Positions 25,299 through 34,902 are shown, numbered from the stretch's first letter. The stretch is DNA of 46,065 bases from Micrococcales bacterium 31B (GCA_022803075.1 JAFFTF010000002.1:476441-522505); one strand, 5' to 3'. A program made the numbers and translations. Notes: generated by a model from the letters alone, not told the origin.

Positions 25299-26372
25299 GT
25301 GGCCGAATCACACGAGGTGACCCGCACCGCGGTCAACGCGCCTCAGCGATTCGCAAACCCCGGTTTGCCACCCCACAAGCACCGCATGGCCGATGAATCG
25401 GAGGCCGCGGCAAACAAGGCAGAACGCCAGGTAGCGTTCCTGTTCCTGCTGTCGATCTTGGGCACCATCTGGTTCATTTACTCGTACTTCGCGTTCAACC
25501 CCGAAGGCACGATGGAGAGCATCTTCCATAACACGCTCTTCATTGGCCTTGGCCTGTTCGCCATGGTGTTTTTCATCGGTGCCGCCGCCGTGCACTGGGC
25601 CAAAACCCTCATGCCCGACGAAGAGGTTACCGACGAGCGCCACCCCATGCGCGGCACGGACGAGGACCGCGAAATCGCGGTGAAGAACCTCACCGACGGC
25701 ATTCGCGAGGCCAGCCTTGGCCGTCGTCCCCTCATCAAGTGGAGCATGATCGGTGCCCTGGGCCTCCTGCCCATTGCGGCAGTGTTCCCCCTGGGCACGC
25801 TCGGCCCGTTCCCCGGTAACGCCCTGTTCCACACTCTGTGGGCTAACCCTGAGCACCGCTACCTCGTGCGCGACGGTATCCGCACGGGCGCGGGCGGCTC
25901 CGGCACCCGCATTAAGGCTGCTGACGTCACCATGGGTTCGGTGTTCCACGTGATGCCCGAAGGCATTAACGAGGTACCAAATCACATCGAAGAGAAGGCC
26001 AAGGCAGCCGTGCTGCTGATTCGCCTGAACCCCAACGACCTGATCGAGACCGCGGAACGCGAATCCTGGTCGTATGACGGCATCGTGGCGTACTCGAAGA
26101 TCTGCACGCACGTTGGCTGCCCTGTGGCGCTCTACGAACAGCAGACGCACCACCTGCTCTGCCCCTGCCACCAGTCGACGTTCGACGTGACTCACGAGGC
26201 GCGCGTGATCTTCGGACCCGCGCACCGACCGCTTCCTCAGTTGCCCATCGAGGTCGATGAGGAAGGCTACATTCGCGCACAGATGGACTTCCAAGAGCCT
26301 GTCGGGCCGAGTTTCTGGGAAATCCAGGGTTCGCCCATGCCCTTGGGTAGCGATTCTGAGGAGGGCCATTAA
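25299..26372 (+). CDS. qcrA: Cytochrome bcc complex Rieske iron-sulfur subunit
   Basis: Carries the [2Fe-2S] cluster that oxidises menaquinol with QcrB. Three N-terminal transmembrane helices (AFLFLLSILGTIWFIYSYFA, TLFIGLGLFAMVFFIGAAAV and SMIGALGLLPIAAVFPLGTL) are the actinobacterial form. Cluster ligands lie in ICTHVGCPVALYE and LCPCHQSTFDV. Two starts compete: GTG 25299, with an excellent AGGAGGGA just upstream, and ATG 25260, which overlaps the qcrC stop as ATGA. I favour 25299 because of the ribosome site. 358 residues. Confidence 0.96.
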   Translation: MAESHEVTRTAVNAPQRFANPGLPPHKHRMADESEAAANKAERQVAFLFLLSILGTIWFIYSYFAFNPEGTMESIFHNTLFIGLGLFAMVFFIGAAAVHWAKTLMPDEEVTDERHPMRGTDEDREIAVKNLTDGIREASLGRRPLIKWSMIGALGLLPIAAVFPLGTLGPFPGNALFHTLWANPEHRYLVRDGIRTGAGGSGTRIKAADVTMGSVFHVMPEGINEVPNHIEEKAKAAVLLIRLNPNDLIETAERESWSYDGIVAYSKICTHVGCPVALYEQQTHHLLCPCHQSTFDVTHEARVIFGPAHRPLPQLPIEVDEEGYIRAQMDFQEPVGPSFWEIQGSPMPLGSDSEEGH

Positions 26373-26375
26373 ATT

Positions 26376-28082
26376 ATGAGTAGTTCCACGACCACTCCCC
26401 CCGCCACGGACCCGCGCATTGCGGCGACGGCAGACTGGGTTGACCAGCGGTTTGGTGTCTCGAAGGCAGTCCGCGAGTTTTCGCGCAAGATCTTCCCCGA
26501 CCACTGGTCGTTCATGCTCGGCGAAGTCGCGATGTACAGTTTCGTCATCCTCCTGCTGTCGGGCACGTTCCTCACGTTCTTCTTTGTGCCCTCCATGACC
26601 GAGGTGGTCTACGACGGCGTGTACGAGCCCCTCGTGGGCTTGCCGATGTCTGAGGCGTACTACTCGACGCTGCACATGAGTTTCGAGGTCCGTGGCGGCC
26701 TGCTGATGCGACAGATCCACCACTGGGCGGCCCTCATCTTCGTGGCCTCCATGATGGTGCACATGTTCCGTGTGTTCTTCACCGGCGCGTTCCGTAAGCC
26801 CCGCGAGATCAACTGGTTGATCGGCGTGACCCTGTTCATCCTGGGCATGTTGGCCGGCTTCTCCGGTTACTCGCTTCCCGACGACGTGCTCTCCGGCAAC
26901 GGTCTGCGCATCGCCGACGGTGTTGTGAAGGCGATCCCGATCATCGGCACCTACATGTCGTTCTACATGTTCGGCGGCGAGTTCCCCGGCCACGCGCTGA
27001 TTCCGCGCCTGTTCACCGTGCACATTCTGCTTATCCCTGCGGCCATCCTCGGCCTCATGGTGGTTCACCTGTTCTTGGTGTTCATGCACAAGCACACGCA
27101 GTACCCCGGCCCGGGCCGCACCAACACCAATGTCGTTGGTTTCCCGTTGTTCCCCGTCTACACGGCGAAGGCTGGCGGCTTCTTCTTCATCGTGTTCGGT
27201 GTCATCGCGCTGCTCTCGGCCACCACGGCGATCAACTCGGTGTGGGTGTACGGCCCCTATGATCCGTCGCCCATTGGCGCGGGCTCCCAGCCCGACTGGT
27301 ACATGCTGTTCCTCGAAGGCACCCTGCGCTTGATGCCCGGCTTCGCAGAATACCAGATCGGTGGCTTCACGCTTTCGCTGAACGTGCTCGTGCCCGCCCT
27401 CGTGGCACCGGCGATCCTCTTCATCTTCTTGATGGCGTGGCCGTTCATTGAGGCCTGGGTGACCGGCGATCGCGGCGAGCATCACCTGCTGGACCGTCCC
27501 CGCAACGCGCCGACCCGCACGGGTCTCGGCGTGGCCTGGGTAGTCGCCTACTTCATCATGTGCCTCGCGGGCTCGAACGACATCATCGCGACGCACTTCC
27601 ACCTGTCGATTAACGACATCACCAACGTGTTCCGCGGCCTCATCTTCATTGGCCCGTGGATCGCATTCATGGTCACCAAGCGCATCTGCCTCTCGCTGCA
27701 GCGCAAGGATCGTGAGATCGCCCTGCATGGCCGTGAGACCGGCAAGGTGGTGCGACTGCCCCATGGTGAGTTCATCGAAGTCCACGAGCAGCTCAGCGAC
27801 TACGATCGCTGGCTGCTGGTGCAGCACGAGGCGCACGCCCCCTTCGTGGCTCACAAGACGCTCGCAGACGGCGCGCCGAATCCGAACTACAAGAAGGATC
27901 TACGCCGTCAGCGCTGGTCGAACTTCCTGTACCGCGATCGCATCGAGCCCGTCACCCCCGCCGAACTGCGCGACTCGCTCGAGCATGGCCACGGCCATCA
28001 CGATCACGAGGACCTGCACGTCATCGAGCACGGCGGTGTCATGCAGTTGACCAACGATCCCGAAGGTGCCGCAAAGCACTAA
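26376..28082 (+). CDS. qcrB: Cytochrome bcc complex cytochrome b subunit
   Basis: Quinol-oxidising cytochrome b with two b haems. Haem-ligand histidines lie in HMSFEVRGGLLMRQIHHWAA plus MMVHMFRVF, and in HALIPRLFTVHILLIP plus MVVHLFLVF. The quinol-site PDW-type motif is GSQPDWYMLFLEGTLRLMPG. 568 residues, with the long C-terminal extension usual in actinobacteria (LPHGEFIEVHEQLSDYDRWL), and a His-rich tail (HGHGHHDHEDLHVIEHGG). ATG 26376 follows the qcrA stop by 3 nt, with GGAGGG upstream. QcrB is the known target of telacebec in mycobacteria. Confidence 0.97.
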   Translation: MSSSTTTPPATDPRIAATADWVDQRFGVSKAVREFSRKIFPDHWSFMLGEVAMYSFVILLLSGTFLTFFFVPSMTEVVYDGVYEPLVGLPMSEAYYSTLHMSFEVRGGLLMRQIHHWAALIFVASMMVHMFRVFFTGAFRKPREINWLIGVTLFILGMLAGFSGYSLPDDVLSGNGLRIADGVVKAIPIIGTYMSFYMFGGEFPGHALIPRLFTVHILLIPAAILGLMVVHLFLVFMHKHTQYPGPGRTNTNVVGFPLFPVYTAKAGGFFFIVFGVIALLSATTAINSVWVYGPYDPSPIGAGSQPDWYMLFLEGTLRLMPGFAEYQIGGFTLSLNVLVPALVAPAILFIFLMAWPFIEAWVTGDRGEHHLLDRPRNAPTRTGLGVAWVVAYFIMCLAGSNDIIATHFHLSINDITNVFRGLIFIGPWIAFMVTKRICLSLQRKDREIALHGRETGKVVRLPHGEFIEVHEQLSDYDRWLLVQHEAHAPFVAHKTLADGAPNPNYKKDLRRQRWSNFLYRDRIEPVTPAELRDSLEHGHGHHDHEDLHVIEHGGVMQLTNDPEGAAKH

Positions 28083-28095
28083 CCGGTTCAGCACA

Positions 28096-28125
28096 AGCGG
28101 CACTCATCTTCGGATGGGCGCCGCT
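28096..28125 (+). terminator. Hairpin terminator of the ctaE-qcrCAB operon
   Basis: AGCGGC...CATC (28096-28108) pairs with GATG...GCCGCT (28113-28125) around a TTCG tetraloop, with one mismatch and one wobble, followed by TCTGCTTTG. It lies 14 bp past the qcrB stop. Confidence 0.55.
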
Positions 28126-28171
28126 TCTGCTTTGCCTGGCCCTGCCTGTCCTCGCCTGACTCGTGCCACCC

Positions 28172-28729
28172 CTACGGCACAATGCGCTCCCAGAAAATCT
28201 CGTCGCGCCACGCGCCCTCAATGAAGATGTGCTCACGGGCGACACCCCAGCGCGTAAATCCATTCTTCTGCAGGACCCGCTGGCTTGCGACGTTCTCTAG
28301 CCTCGTGTGTGCTTCGAGACGATGCAGTGACAGGGTGGTCGAAGCCTGCAGCACGAGCTGATGCACAGCCTCGGAGGCGACACCCCTCCCCCACCACGGC
28401 CGCGCCACCCAGTAGCCCAGGGTGGACTTGCGGAACGCGGGCGACGCCACGACCCCGCTCAGGGTGATCTGACCCGCGACCTCGCCGTCGACCAGGATCA
28501 CGCTGGGATGGCAGAGACCCTGCCCTCGGTCCACCAGTGCGTCCTGAATGCGCTGGCGCTGCCCGGCGGGGGTATAGAACGAACGTGGACGCTCCGGGTC
28601 CCAGGCGGACACGTGGGGCCGGTTGGCGGCCTGGAGGGACGCCACGATCTCGGCGTCGTCGAGGCGGATCTCGCGGAGGCTCACTCGATGCTGTGCGATG
28701 GGGCTCTGGCCCGCATCGCCCTTAGTCAT
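28172..28729 (-). CDS. GNAT family N-acetyltransferase (RimJ/RimL type)
   Basis: Acetyl-CoA-dependent acyltransferase of 185 residues. Motif A is YWVARPWWGRGVASEAVHQL, and the C-terminal part (HRLEAHTRLENVASQRVLQK, then NGFTRWGVAREHIFIEGAWR) is the RimJ/RimL pattern found in N-terminal acetyltransferases of ribosomal proteins and in several other enzymes. Start at ATG 28729, which overlaps the end of the Ppx/GppA gene by 8 bp, so it is the second gene of that operon. The acceptor cannot be told. Confidence 0.88.
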   Translation of the reverse strand: MTKGDAGQSPIAQHRVSLREIRLDDAEIVASLQAANRPHVSAWDPERPRSFYTPAGQRQRIQDALVDRGQGLCHPSVILVDGEVAGQITLSGVVASPAFRKSTLGYWVARPWWGRGVASEAVHQLVLQASTTLSLHRLEAHTRLENVASQRVLQKNGFTRWGVAREHIFIEGAWRDEIFWERIVP

Positions 28730-29654
28730 CGAGATGGTCCAGTCGTCGCAGAATGATGCCCTCTCGCAGGGCCCAAGGGCACACAACGAGGCTCTCCACG
28801 CCGAGCACGGTCAGTGCGGCCTCGGCCACGATGGCGCCGCCTACGACCTGGGGTGCCCGCGTGGTCGAGATGCGGCTGAAGCGCGCGATCTCAGCGTGGC
28901 TGCGCGCGGCCAGCGCGGTCAAGCCCGCGGTGAGGTCGTCGCGGCGCAGTACGAGTGTCGCGTCCAGATCAACTTTGTCGCCGCCCAATTCGGCCATGAT
29001 GATGGCGAGATTGCGCAGGGTCTTCGAGGAGCCGACTGCCGTGTCGAAGGGCGCGTTGCGCGTGATCTGACCGGCCACATGGCCGAGCACTCTGCGCGCG
29101 CTCTTCTGGGCCTCCAGGATGCGTTTGGGCGAAGGCCTCTCGCCGAGGCGCATTTCGCGGGTGAAGCGACCCGAACCCAGTGGCACCGATAGTGCGGCGT
29201 CTGGGGTCTCCTCCGCGCCGCACGCTATCTCTAGCGAACCGCCGCCGATGTCGAGGTTAATGATTCTGCCGGCGGACCAGCCACACCAGCGTCTCACGGC
29301 CAGGAACGTCAGCTTTGCCTCGTCGTCGCCGCTGAGGACCTGCAGTTGCACGCCAGCATCGGCGCTGATGCGCTCGAGCAAGTCTGCCCCGTTCGGTGCC
29401 TCGCGAATGGCACTCGTGGCGAAGGCCAACAGTTCGGAGGCACCCTGGTTGTCGGCGACGGCAACGGCCTCGCGCACGAATCGCTGCAGGGAGTCCTGCC
29501 CTTCTCGCGTGATGTGACCCGCCTCGTCCAAGTGCTCTGCGAGGCGCATGACCTCCTTGTGGGAGGCCGCGGGCCACGGCGGTGCGCCTGGATGCGCGTC
29601 GACGACGAGCAGATGGACGGTGTTGGACCCAATATCGAGGACGGCTAGGCGCAT
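28722..29654 (-). CDS. ppx: Ppx/GppA family phosphatase (exopolyphosphatase-like)
   Basis: ASKHA-fold phosphohydrolase acting on polyphosphate and/or guanosine pentaphosphate. The N-terminal phosphate loop is AVLDIGSNTVHLLVVDA; the second glycine motif is INLDIGGGSLEIACG; the catalytic Glu lies in LLAFATSAIREAPNGADLLE. Length 310, the short actinobacterial type without the C-terminal HD domain. ATG 29654. Its product could adjust (p)ppGpp or polyphosphate; its place between the two oxidase gene groups is suggestive of energy-linked regulation but unproven. Transcribed with the GNAT gene. Confidence 0.92.
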   Translation of the reverse strand: MRLAVLDIGSNTVHLLVVDAHPGAPPWPAASHKEVMRLAEHLDEAGHITREGQDSLQRFVREAVAVADNQGASELLAFATSAIREAPNGADLLERISADAGVQLQVLSGDDEAKLTFLAVRRWCGWSAGRIINLDIGGGSLEIACGAEETPDAALSVPLGSGRFTREMRLGERPSPKRILEAQKSARRVLGHVAGQITRNAPFDTAVGSSKTLRNLAIIMAELGGDKVDLDATLVLRRDDLTAGLTALAARSHAEIARFSRISTTRAPQVVGGAIVAEAALTVLGVESLVVCPWALREGIILRRLDHLDD

Positions 29655-29746
29655 TCCCTCAATCTACTGGACGCCGCGTGGCCCGTCCCCGCGCGTCCCG
29701 GGCGTCGGGTGACGGCACGAGTACGCGCGTGGCCCGCGAACACGAC

Positions 29747-29772
29747 AAAGGCCCCGCCGAAGCGGGGCCTTT
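29747..29772 (-). terminator. Terminator after ctaF
   Basis: Perfect 11-bp stem: AAAGGCCCCGC (29747-29757) and GCGGGGCCTTT (29762-29772) with a CGAA loop, 18 bp past the ctaF stop on the minus strand. The U-tract is short. Confidence 0.7.
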
Positions 29773-29790
29773 GCCATACCTGTCTACAGG

Positions 29791-30189
29791 CTAGTGAGCG
29801 TGCTCGCCGCGCGAGTACTCGAACACCCAGCCCACGAGCGCGATAACCGCGAGGCCGGCGCCCATGAAGAAGATCCACCATCCGATAGCGAGACCGAGGA
29901 AACCGATCGCTACCGCGCTGCCGAGGAGAAGGGGCTGCCACGACCAGGGAGCGAAGACGCCCTGGAAGCCGGAGCCCTCGTGCACTTCACCGTTGAGGTT
30001 GTCTTCGGGTCGCTGGCTCACCCGCTTGGAGAGTTGACCGAGGTAGCCACCCACCATGACGGACATGCCGCCACACAGGAGAATCCCGAGGAACCCCACG
30101 TGTTCCCAGCCCGAGAAGTAGCCGTAGATAAGCGAGACCGGAACGAAGAAGAACGCCCCAGCTCCAAAGAGCCACGTTTCAAATTTCAC
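29791..30189 (-). CDS. ctaF: Cytochrome c oxidase subunit IV, actinobacterial type
   Basis: Small membrane subunit of the aa3 oxidase, 132 residues. Four transmembrane helices: TWLFGAGAFFFVPVSLIYGY, FLGILLCGGMSVMVGGYLG, WQPLLLGSAVAIGFLGLAIG and FMGAGLAVIALVGWVFEY. The conserved segments YGYFSGWEHVGF and RPEDNLNGEVHEGSG mark it as Rv2199c-like. It lies 8 bp after ctaD in the ctaC-ctaD-ctaF operon and is closed by a hairpin. Confidence 0.95.
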   Translation of the reverse strand: MKFETWLFGAGAFFFVPVSLIYGYFSGWEHVGFLGILLCGGMSVMVGGYLGQLSKRVSQRPEDNLNGEVHEGSGFQGVFAPWSWQPLLLGSAVAIGFLGLAIGWWIFFMGAGLAVIALVGWVFEYSRGEHAH

Positions 30190-30197
30190 AATGCTCC

Positions 30198-31883
30198 TTA
30201 GTGCTTCTCAGCGGCGCGATCGATCGCGGCAATGTCGGGGTGATGCAGGTCGAACGCGGGGCGCTCCGAACGGATGCGCGGCAGGCTCGTGAAGTTGTGG
30301 CGAGGCGGCGGGCACGACGTAGCCCATTCCAGCGACGCGCCGTAACCCCAGGGGTCATCCACCTCAACCTTTTTGCCCTTGCGAGCCGTGATGTACACGT
30401 TCCAGAAGAACGGCAGCATCGACACGGCGGTAATAAAGGCACCGACCGTGGAAATCTGGTTGAACAGGGTGAAGTTGTCTTCAGGCATGTAGTCGGCGTA
30501 GCGGCGGGCCATGCCGTCCGCACCCAACCAGTGCTGAATCAGGAACGTGGTGTGGAAGCCGATGAACAGCAGCCAGAAGTGCAACTTGCCGAGGCCTTCG
30601 TGCAGCATCTTGCCGGTGAACTTGGGCCACCAGAAGTAGAACCCCGCGAACATCGCGTAGACGACGGTGCCGAACACCACATAGTGGAAGTGTGCTACCA
30701 CGAAGTACGAGTCGGAGACCTGGTAGTCAAGCACGGGGCTCGACAGGATGATGCCGGTCAAGCCACCGAAGAGGAAGGTCACGAGGAAGCCGACGGCCCA
30801 CATCATTGGCGTCTCAAACGTGAGTGAGCCGCGCCACATGGTGCCGACCCAGTTGAAGAACTTCACGCCCGTGGGCACGGCGATCAGCATGGTCATGAAG
30901 GCAAAGAACGGCAAGAGCACCGCGCCCGTGACAAACATGTGGTGGGCCCACACGGTCACCGACAGCGCCGCGATGGAGATCGTCGCGTAGACGAGTGTCT
31001 TGTAGCCGAAGATCGGCTTGCGACTGAACACCGGCAGGATCTCGGAGATGATGCCGAAGAACGGCAGCGCGATGATATACACCTCGGGGTGACCGAAGAA
31101 CCAGAAGAGGTGCTGCCACAAGATGGCGCCACCGTTGGCGGCGTCAAAGACGTGGGCCCCAAACTTGCGATCTGCGCCGAGCGCAAACAAGGCGGCTGCC
31201 AGCGGCGGGAACGCCATGATCACGAGGATGCCGGTGATCAGCACGTTCCAGGTGAAGATCGGCAGGCGGAACATGGTCATGCCGGGCATGCGCATGCAGA
31301 TGATCGTCGTGATGAAGTTGACGCTACCGAGGATGGTACCGAAACCACTCATGGCCAGGCCGAAGACCCAAAGGTCGCCGCCCGCGCCCGGTGAGAACGT
31401 GGGGTCTGAGAGGGGGGCGTACGCGAACCAGCCGAACGATGCCGCACCCTGCGGGGTGAGGAACCCGGCGGAGGCGATCAGCGAGCCGAACAGGTAGAGC
31501 CAGTAGGCGAACATGTTCAGGCGCGGGAACGCCACGTCGGGCGAACCGATCTGGAGCGGCATGATCACGTTGGCGAAGCCGGCGAACAGCGACGTCGCAA
31601 ACATGAGCAGCATGACCGTGCCGTGCATCGTGAAGAGCTGGTTGTACTCTTCTTTCGACTGCACGAGTTGCAGGCCGGGCTCCCAGAGTTCCGCGCGAAT
31701 CAGGAGCGCCATGACGCCACCGAAGCAGAAGAACAGGAACGACGTAATCAGGTAGAGGTAACCGATCGTCTTGTGGTCGGTCGAGGTGATCCACTTGACG
31801 ACGATGTTGCCCTTGCGGGTGGGCTCAACTGTTTTTGGGGCGTTTGACGCGGCCTCGGCTGGCCGGTTGGCTACAGCAGTCAT
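30198..31883 (-). CDS. ctaD: Cytochrome c oxidase subunit I (aa3)
   Basis: Catalytic subunit that reduces O2 to water at the haem a3-CuB site and pumps protons. 561 residues with about 12 transmembrane helices. Landmarks are the haem a ligand His in [33 protein letters not shown] with the CuB His and Tyr, [11 protein letters not shown] with the two further CuB His, and [20 protein letters not shown] with the a3 and a ligands. ATG 31883 overlaps the ctaC stop by one base. In M. tuberculosis ctaD lies elsewhere, so its presence between ctaC and ctaF completes the oxidase cluster here. Confidence 0.98.
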   Translation of the reverse strand: MTAVANRPAEAASNAPKTVEPTRKGNIVVKWITSTDHKTIGYLYLITSFLFFCFGGVMALLIRAELWEPGLQLVQSKEEYNQLFTMHGTVMLLMFATSLFAGFANVIMPLQIGSPDVAFPRLNMFAYWLYLFGSLIASAGFLTPQGAASFGWFAYAPLSDPTFSPGAGGDLWVFGLAMSGFGTILGSVNFITTIICMRMPGMTMFRLPIFTWNVLITGILVIMAFPPLAAALFALGADRKFGAHVFDAANGGAILWQHLFWFFGHPEVYIIALPFFGIISEILPVFSRKPIFGYKTLVYATISIAALSVTVWAHHMFVTGAVLLPFFAFMTMLIAVPTGVKFFNWVGTMWRGSLTFETPMMWAVGFLVTFLFGGLTGIILSSPVLDYQVSDSYFVVAHFHYVVFGTVVYAMFAGFYFWWPKFTGKMLHEGLGKLHFWLLFIGFHTTFLIQHWLGADGMARRYADYMPEDNFTLFNQISTVGAFITAVSMLPFFWNVYITARKGKKVEVDDPWGYGASLEWATSCPPPRHNFTSLPRIRSERPAFDLHHPDIAAIDRAAEKH

Positions 31884-32776
31884 TACTGGCCTCCGCTAGT
31901 CGTCTCGGTGGAAAGGTCTTCGCCGGTGTCGGCCGACCAGGACTTCTGCTCGCGATTGAGCGTGTTGTCGAGCTGACCGGTGTAACCCTGGGCCGCGAGA
32001 TCTGCCATGTGCGCGTCGTAGTCTGCCTGCGACACGACCTTCACATTGAACAGCATCGCCGAGTGGTACTCGCCGCAGAGTTCGGCACACTTGCCTTGGA
32101 ACTCGCCAATCTTCGTGGGTGTCACATCGAACCAGTTGGTGTGACCGGGGATCATGTCCTCTTTGTAGAGGAACGCGGGGATCCAGAACGAGTGGATCAC
32201 GTCGCGAGAGGTGAGTTGGAACCGCACGGTCTTGTCGACCGGCAGGTAGAGGGTCGGCAGCGAGGCCTCGACACCGGGCGCACCCGTGAGCTGGGCTTGA
32301 GTGCCGGGTTCGTACACGTTGTTAGAAACGTAGTTGAAGTCCCACGACCACTGTTTGCCTACGACGTTCACGACGACGTCGGGAGTTTCGACCTTCTCGT
32401 CGATCGCCGTGATGTCGCGGTTCGTGAAGAAGAACAGCACCGCCACCATGACCACGGGAATGATGGTGAACATCATCTCCATGGGAGCGTGGTAACGCAC
32501 CTGCACCGGTACTCCCTTGTCGCTCTTGCGGCGGCGGTACGCCACGACACACCACAGAATCAGGACCCAGGTGATGACGCCGACGGCAAGTGCGGCGATC
32601 CAGGCGCCCACCCACAAGTCGGTCATACGCTGCGTATGGTTGGTGGCGTCGATGCTGTCCACGGGAAAGAAGCCAATTCTTTGGCTGTCTGTACACGCGG
32701 CGGTGGCAAGCAGGGTGGCCAGGCTCAGTGCCGAGACCTTGGCTGCGGCACCGAGGCGGTTCTTATGCGATCGCAC
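31883..32776 (-). CDS. ctaC: Cytochrome c oxidase subunit II (CuA)
   Basis: Binds the dinuclear CuA centre that takes electrons from QcrC. A lipoprotein-like signal ends in LLATAAC. Two transmembrane helices follow ([20 protein letters not shown] and [20 protein letters not shown]). The cupredoxin domain has [11 protein letters not shown] and the CuA ligands [12 protein letters not shown], with Met last. The aromatic patch [10 protein letters not shown] is present. GTG 32776 is preceded by GGAAGG. 297 residues. First gene of ctaC-ctaD-ctaF. Confidence 0.97.
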   Translation of the reverse strand: MRSHKNRLGAAAKVSALSLATLLATAACTDSQRIGFFPVDSIDATNHTQRMTDLWVGAWIAALAVGVITWVLILWCVVAYRRRKSDKGVPVQVRYHAPMEMMFTIIPVVMVAVLFFFTNRDITAIDEKVETPDVVVNVVGKQWSWDFNYVSNNVYEPGTQAQLTGAPGVEASLPTLYLPVDKTVRFQLTSRDVIHSFWIPAFLYKEDMIPGHTNWFDVTPTKIGEFQGKCAELCGEYHSAMLFNVKVVSQADYDAHMADLAAQGYTGQLDNTLNREQKSWSADTGEDLSTETTSGGQ

Positions 32777-33111
32777 AGGGAAAACCTTCCCACGTCTGGT
32801 GGTGTATTCGTCGTTTGGCTCGAAGGGACGGGAACCAAAATTCGCTGTCGCCCGTTGGGCCTTCTGTCGAGTCTTAGCCGTGTCGCGAACGTCGACCTGA
32901 ACTGTGGCGTGAAGTTTGGCTCCACTCCAGCAATTCGCACGGGTTCATCGTGGTCACGGCATAAACACTCGATCCCAACCTTAGCGCGTTTGTGATGGAT
33001 TCTTGACGATCTAGGGCATATTTCAAGACGGCCTCGATTGCCTCGTGAATACAGTGCCGCGACGATGGGACGTAGGGCCCGCCGGGCCACGCAACCGGGC
33101 GGGCGACCCCC
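32777..33111. other. 335-bp intergenic region upstream of ctaC
   Basis: No gene seen. It should carry the ctaC promoter on the minus strand. Two weak candidates are TTGAAA (minus, 33026-33021) with AAGAAT (33004-32999) at a 16-bp gap, and a TAnnnT-type TAAGGT (32983-32978). The part near 33060-33111 is very GC-rich and flanks the end of the aat gene. No clear terminator for aat was found. Confidence 0.4.
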
Positions 33112-33855
33112 TCAGGCCAGGGCCCGAGCGTCCAATCGAAACCGGCCCGGATTCGTGGCGAGGCCCGAAACCGCGGTTAGGGCCCGGCCTCGCAGCACGT
33201 CGTAGTCCGCCGCCGAGACGCCCATCACGCCGAGGGATTCCAGATGTGGCGTGACCCATTGCGTGTCAATGAGTTGTAGCGCGGGCTCGGGCGCGCCCTC
33301 CAAGAGGGCGCACAGTGCAATCAACGCAGCCTTGGACGCATCGCGACCGGCGGGAGTCGGCGCGTGGAACATGGATTCCCCCGCAAACAGTCCCCCCACC
33401 GACACCCCGTAGAGGCCCCCGACCAGCTCGCCGTCGCGCCACGTCTCAATGCTGTGCGCGAAACCCTGCTCGTGCAGGAGCATGTACGCGGCGATGAACT
33501 CCGCGTTGATCCAACCGTGGTCCCGCCGCGGATCGCCACACCGCGTCGTGACCTCGGCGAACTCCGCGTCGAGGGTGAATGAGAAATGCTTCAATTGCCT
33601 GCGCAGCGACGTCGTAAGCCGATACCGGCCGGGCAGCAGCACCCCCCGCTCTTGGGGGCGGAACCAGGCCAACGTGGAATCGGAGCGTCCGGAACCTGCC
33701 GCGCCCGGGCCGGGACGGGGCTCCCCCACCTCGCCTGGGTCGCGGTGGGCCACTCCGTCGAAAGGCATGGGAAACAGTCCCCTGCTGTACGCGCCCAGCA
33801 GGGTCTCGGGCGCGAGATCGCCGCCGACAGCGACGAGGTCCCCGTCTTGAGTCAC
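33112..33855 (-). CDS. aat: Leucyl/phenylalanyl-tRNA-protein transferase
   Basis: Transfers Leu or Phe from aminoacyl-tRNA to N-terminal Lys or Arg of proteins, marking them for ClpS/ClpAP degradation. The core reads DLVAVGGDLAPETLLGAYSR, GLFPMPFDG, STLAWFRPQERGVLLPGRY, WINAEFIAAYMLLHEQGFAH, SIETWRDGELVGGLYGVSVG and LFAGESMFH. I chose GTG 33855, one base after the kinase stop (TGACGTG), so it is translationally coupled. The frame is open far upstream, but that part is the antisense-like shadow of the kinase. The N-terminus is short compared with E. coli Aat. 247 residues. Confidence 0.92.
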   Translation of the reverse strand: MTQDGDLVAVGGDLAPETLLGAYSRGLFPMPFDGVAHRDPGEVGEPRPGPGAAGSGRSDSTLAWFRPQERGVLLPGRYRLTTSLRRQLKHFSFTLDAEFAEVTTRCGDPRRDHGWINAEFIAAYMLLHEQGFAHSIETWRDGELVGGLYGVSVGGLFAGESMFHAPTPAGRDASKAALIALCALLEGAPEPALQLIDTQWVTPHLESLGVMGVSAADYDVLRGRALTAVSGLATNPGRFRLDARALA

Positions 33856-33856
33856 G

Positions 33857-34840
33857 TCAGAGAATGGCTCGGTCGAGCAACCCCGCCACGTCCGCGAGCG
33901 CCTCGGCGCCGAAGGCCGCCTCGAAGCGCTGCGGCAGCGTGCCGTCGAAACGGAACTCCTGCGTGCCGACGGTCTCGACAACATAACTCGACACCAGGCT
34001 GCCCAATTGGGCGCAACGCTCGTCGGAAAGCCCCTCGGAGAGCCCGGCGAGAAACCCCGCTCGGAACGCGTCGCCCACGCCCGTCGGCTCCACGGCTTTG
34101 GCAACCTCAACGATGTTCACCGAGACGGCCTCGCGGCCCGCGCGGTGAATGGTCGCGCCGGACTTACCCCGCGTAATCACGCGCACGGTCACGCGCCCGA
34201 GAATCTCCTCGTGCGACCAGCCGGTCTTTTGCTCGATGAGATGAGCTTCGTACTCGTTACTGAACAGGTACTTTGCACCGTCGATGAGCTTGCGGATCTG
34301 TTCGCCCGACATCCAAGCGATCTGCTGGGAGGGGTCCGCCACGAAGTCATAGCCTCGACTGCGGCACTCCTCGGTGTGCCGCAGCATGGCCTCGGGGTCG
34401 TTGGGCGAGATCATGATGATGTCCACGCCTCCGGCCTTCTCCACAATTGGCTTCAGCTCGATGTTGCGGGCCTCTTCCATCGCGCCCGTGTAGAAGCTCG
34501 CGATCTGCGCGTGCACATCGTCGGTCGTGGCCACGAACCGTGCCGTGTGCTTCGTCTGCGAGATGTGCACGGGCCACGTCTCCACGCCATGACGGTCGAG
34601 CCACGCGCGATAATCCGAGAAGTCCTCCCCCGCCGAACCTACCAGGAGGGGCTGCAGGCCCAGGGCACCGAGGCTAAAGCAAATGTTCGGAGCCACGCCG
34701 CCACGGCGAATCTCGAGGTCGCTCACGAGAAACGAGAGAGAAATCTTGTCGAGTTGATCGACCACCAGCGATTCGGAGAACTTGCCGCTAAAGGTCATCA
34801 GGTGGTCCATGGCGATAGAGCCAGTCACTGCAATCTTCAC
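33857..34840 (-). CDS. PfkB family carbohydrate kinase, AdoK/CbhK-like
   Basis: Ribokinase-fold kinase of 327 residues. The N-terminus AVTGSIAMDHLMTFSGKF and the glycine motif RRGGVAPNICFSLGALGL are typical, and the catalytic anion-hole region is AVEPTGVGDAFRAGFLAGL with the base Asp in GVGDAF. The Rv2202c orthologue acts as an adenosine kinase, and the position before an IscA-type gene matches; sugar activity is also possible. ATG 34840. Coupled to aat (1-bp gap). Confidence 0.88.
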   Translation of the reverse strand: MKIAVTGSIAMDHLMTFSGKFSESLVVDQLDKISLSFLVSDLEIRRGGVAPNICFSLGALGLQPLLVGSAGEDFSDYRAWLDRHGVETWPVHISQTKHTARFVATTDDVHAQIASFYTGAMEEARNIELKPIVEKAGGVDIIMISPNDPEAMLRHTEECRSRGYDFVADPSQQIAWMSGEQIRKLIDGAKYLFSNEYEAHLIEQKTGWSHEEILGRVTVRVITRGKSGATIHRAGREAVSVNIVEVAKAVEPTGVGDAFRAGFLAGLSEGLSDERCAQLGSLVSSYVVETVGTQEFRFDGTLPQRFEAAFGAEALADVAGLLDRAIL

Positions 34841-34902
34841 GTGGATGCTTTCCGGTCGGCCCGGCCTCTCGGAGGGCCGCGGCTAGGGCGAATTTGAGGC
34901 AC

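Noticed and set aside
25308-27854. Minus-strand open frame of about 848 codons
   Set aside because: Shadow of qcrA and qcrB. The translated product is His/Glu/Arg-rich with no recognisable fold, while the plus strand has Rieske and cytochrome b motifs.
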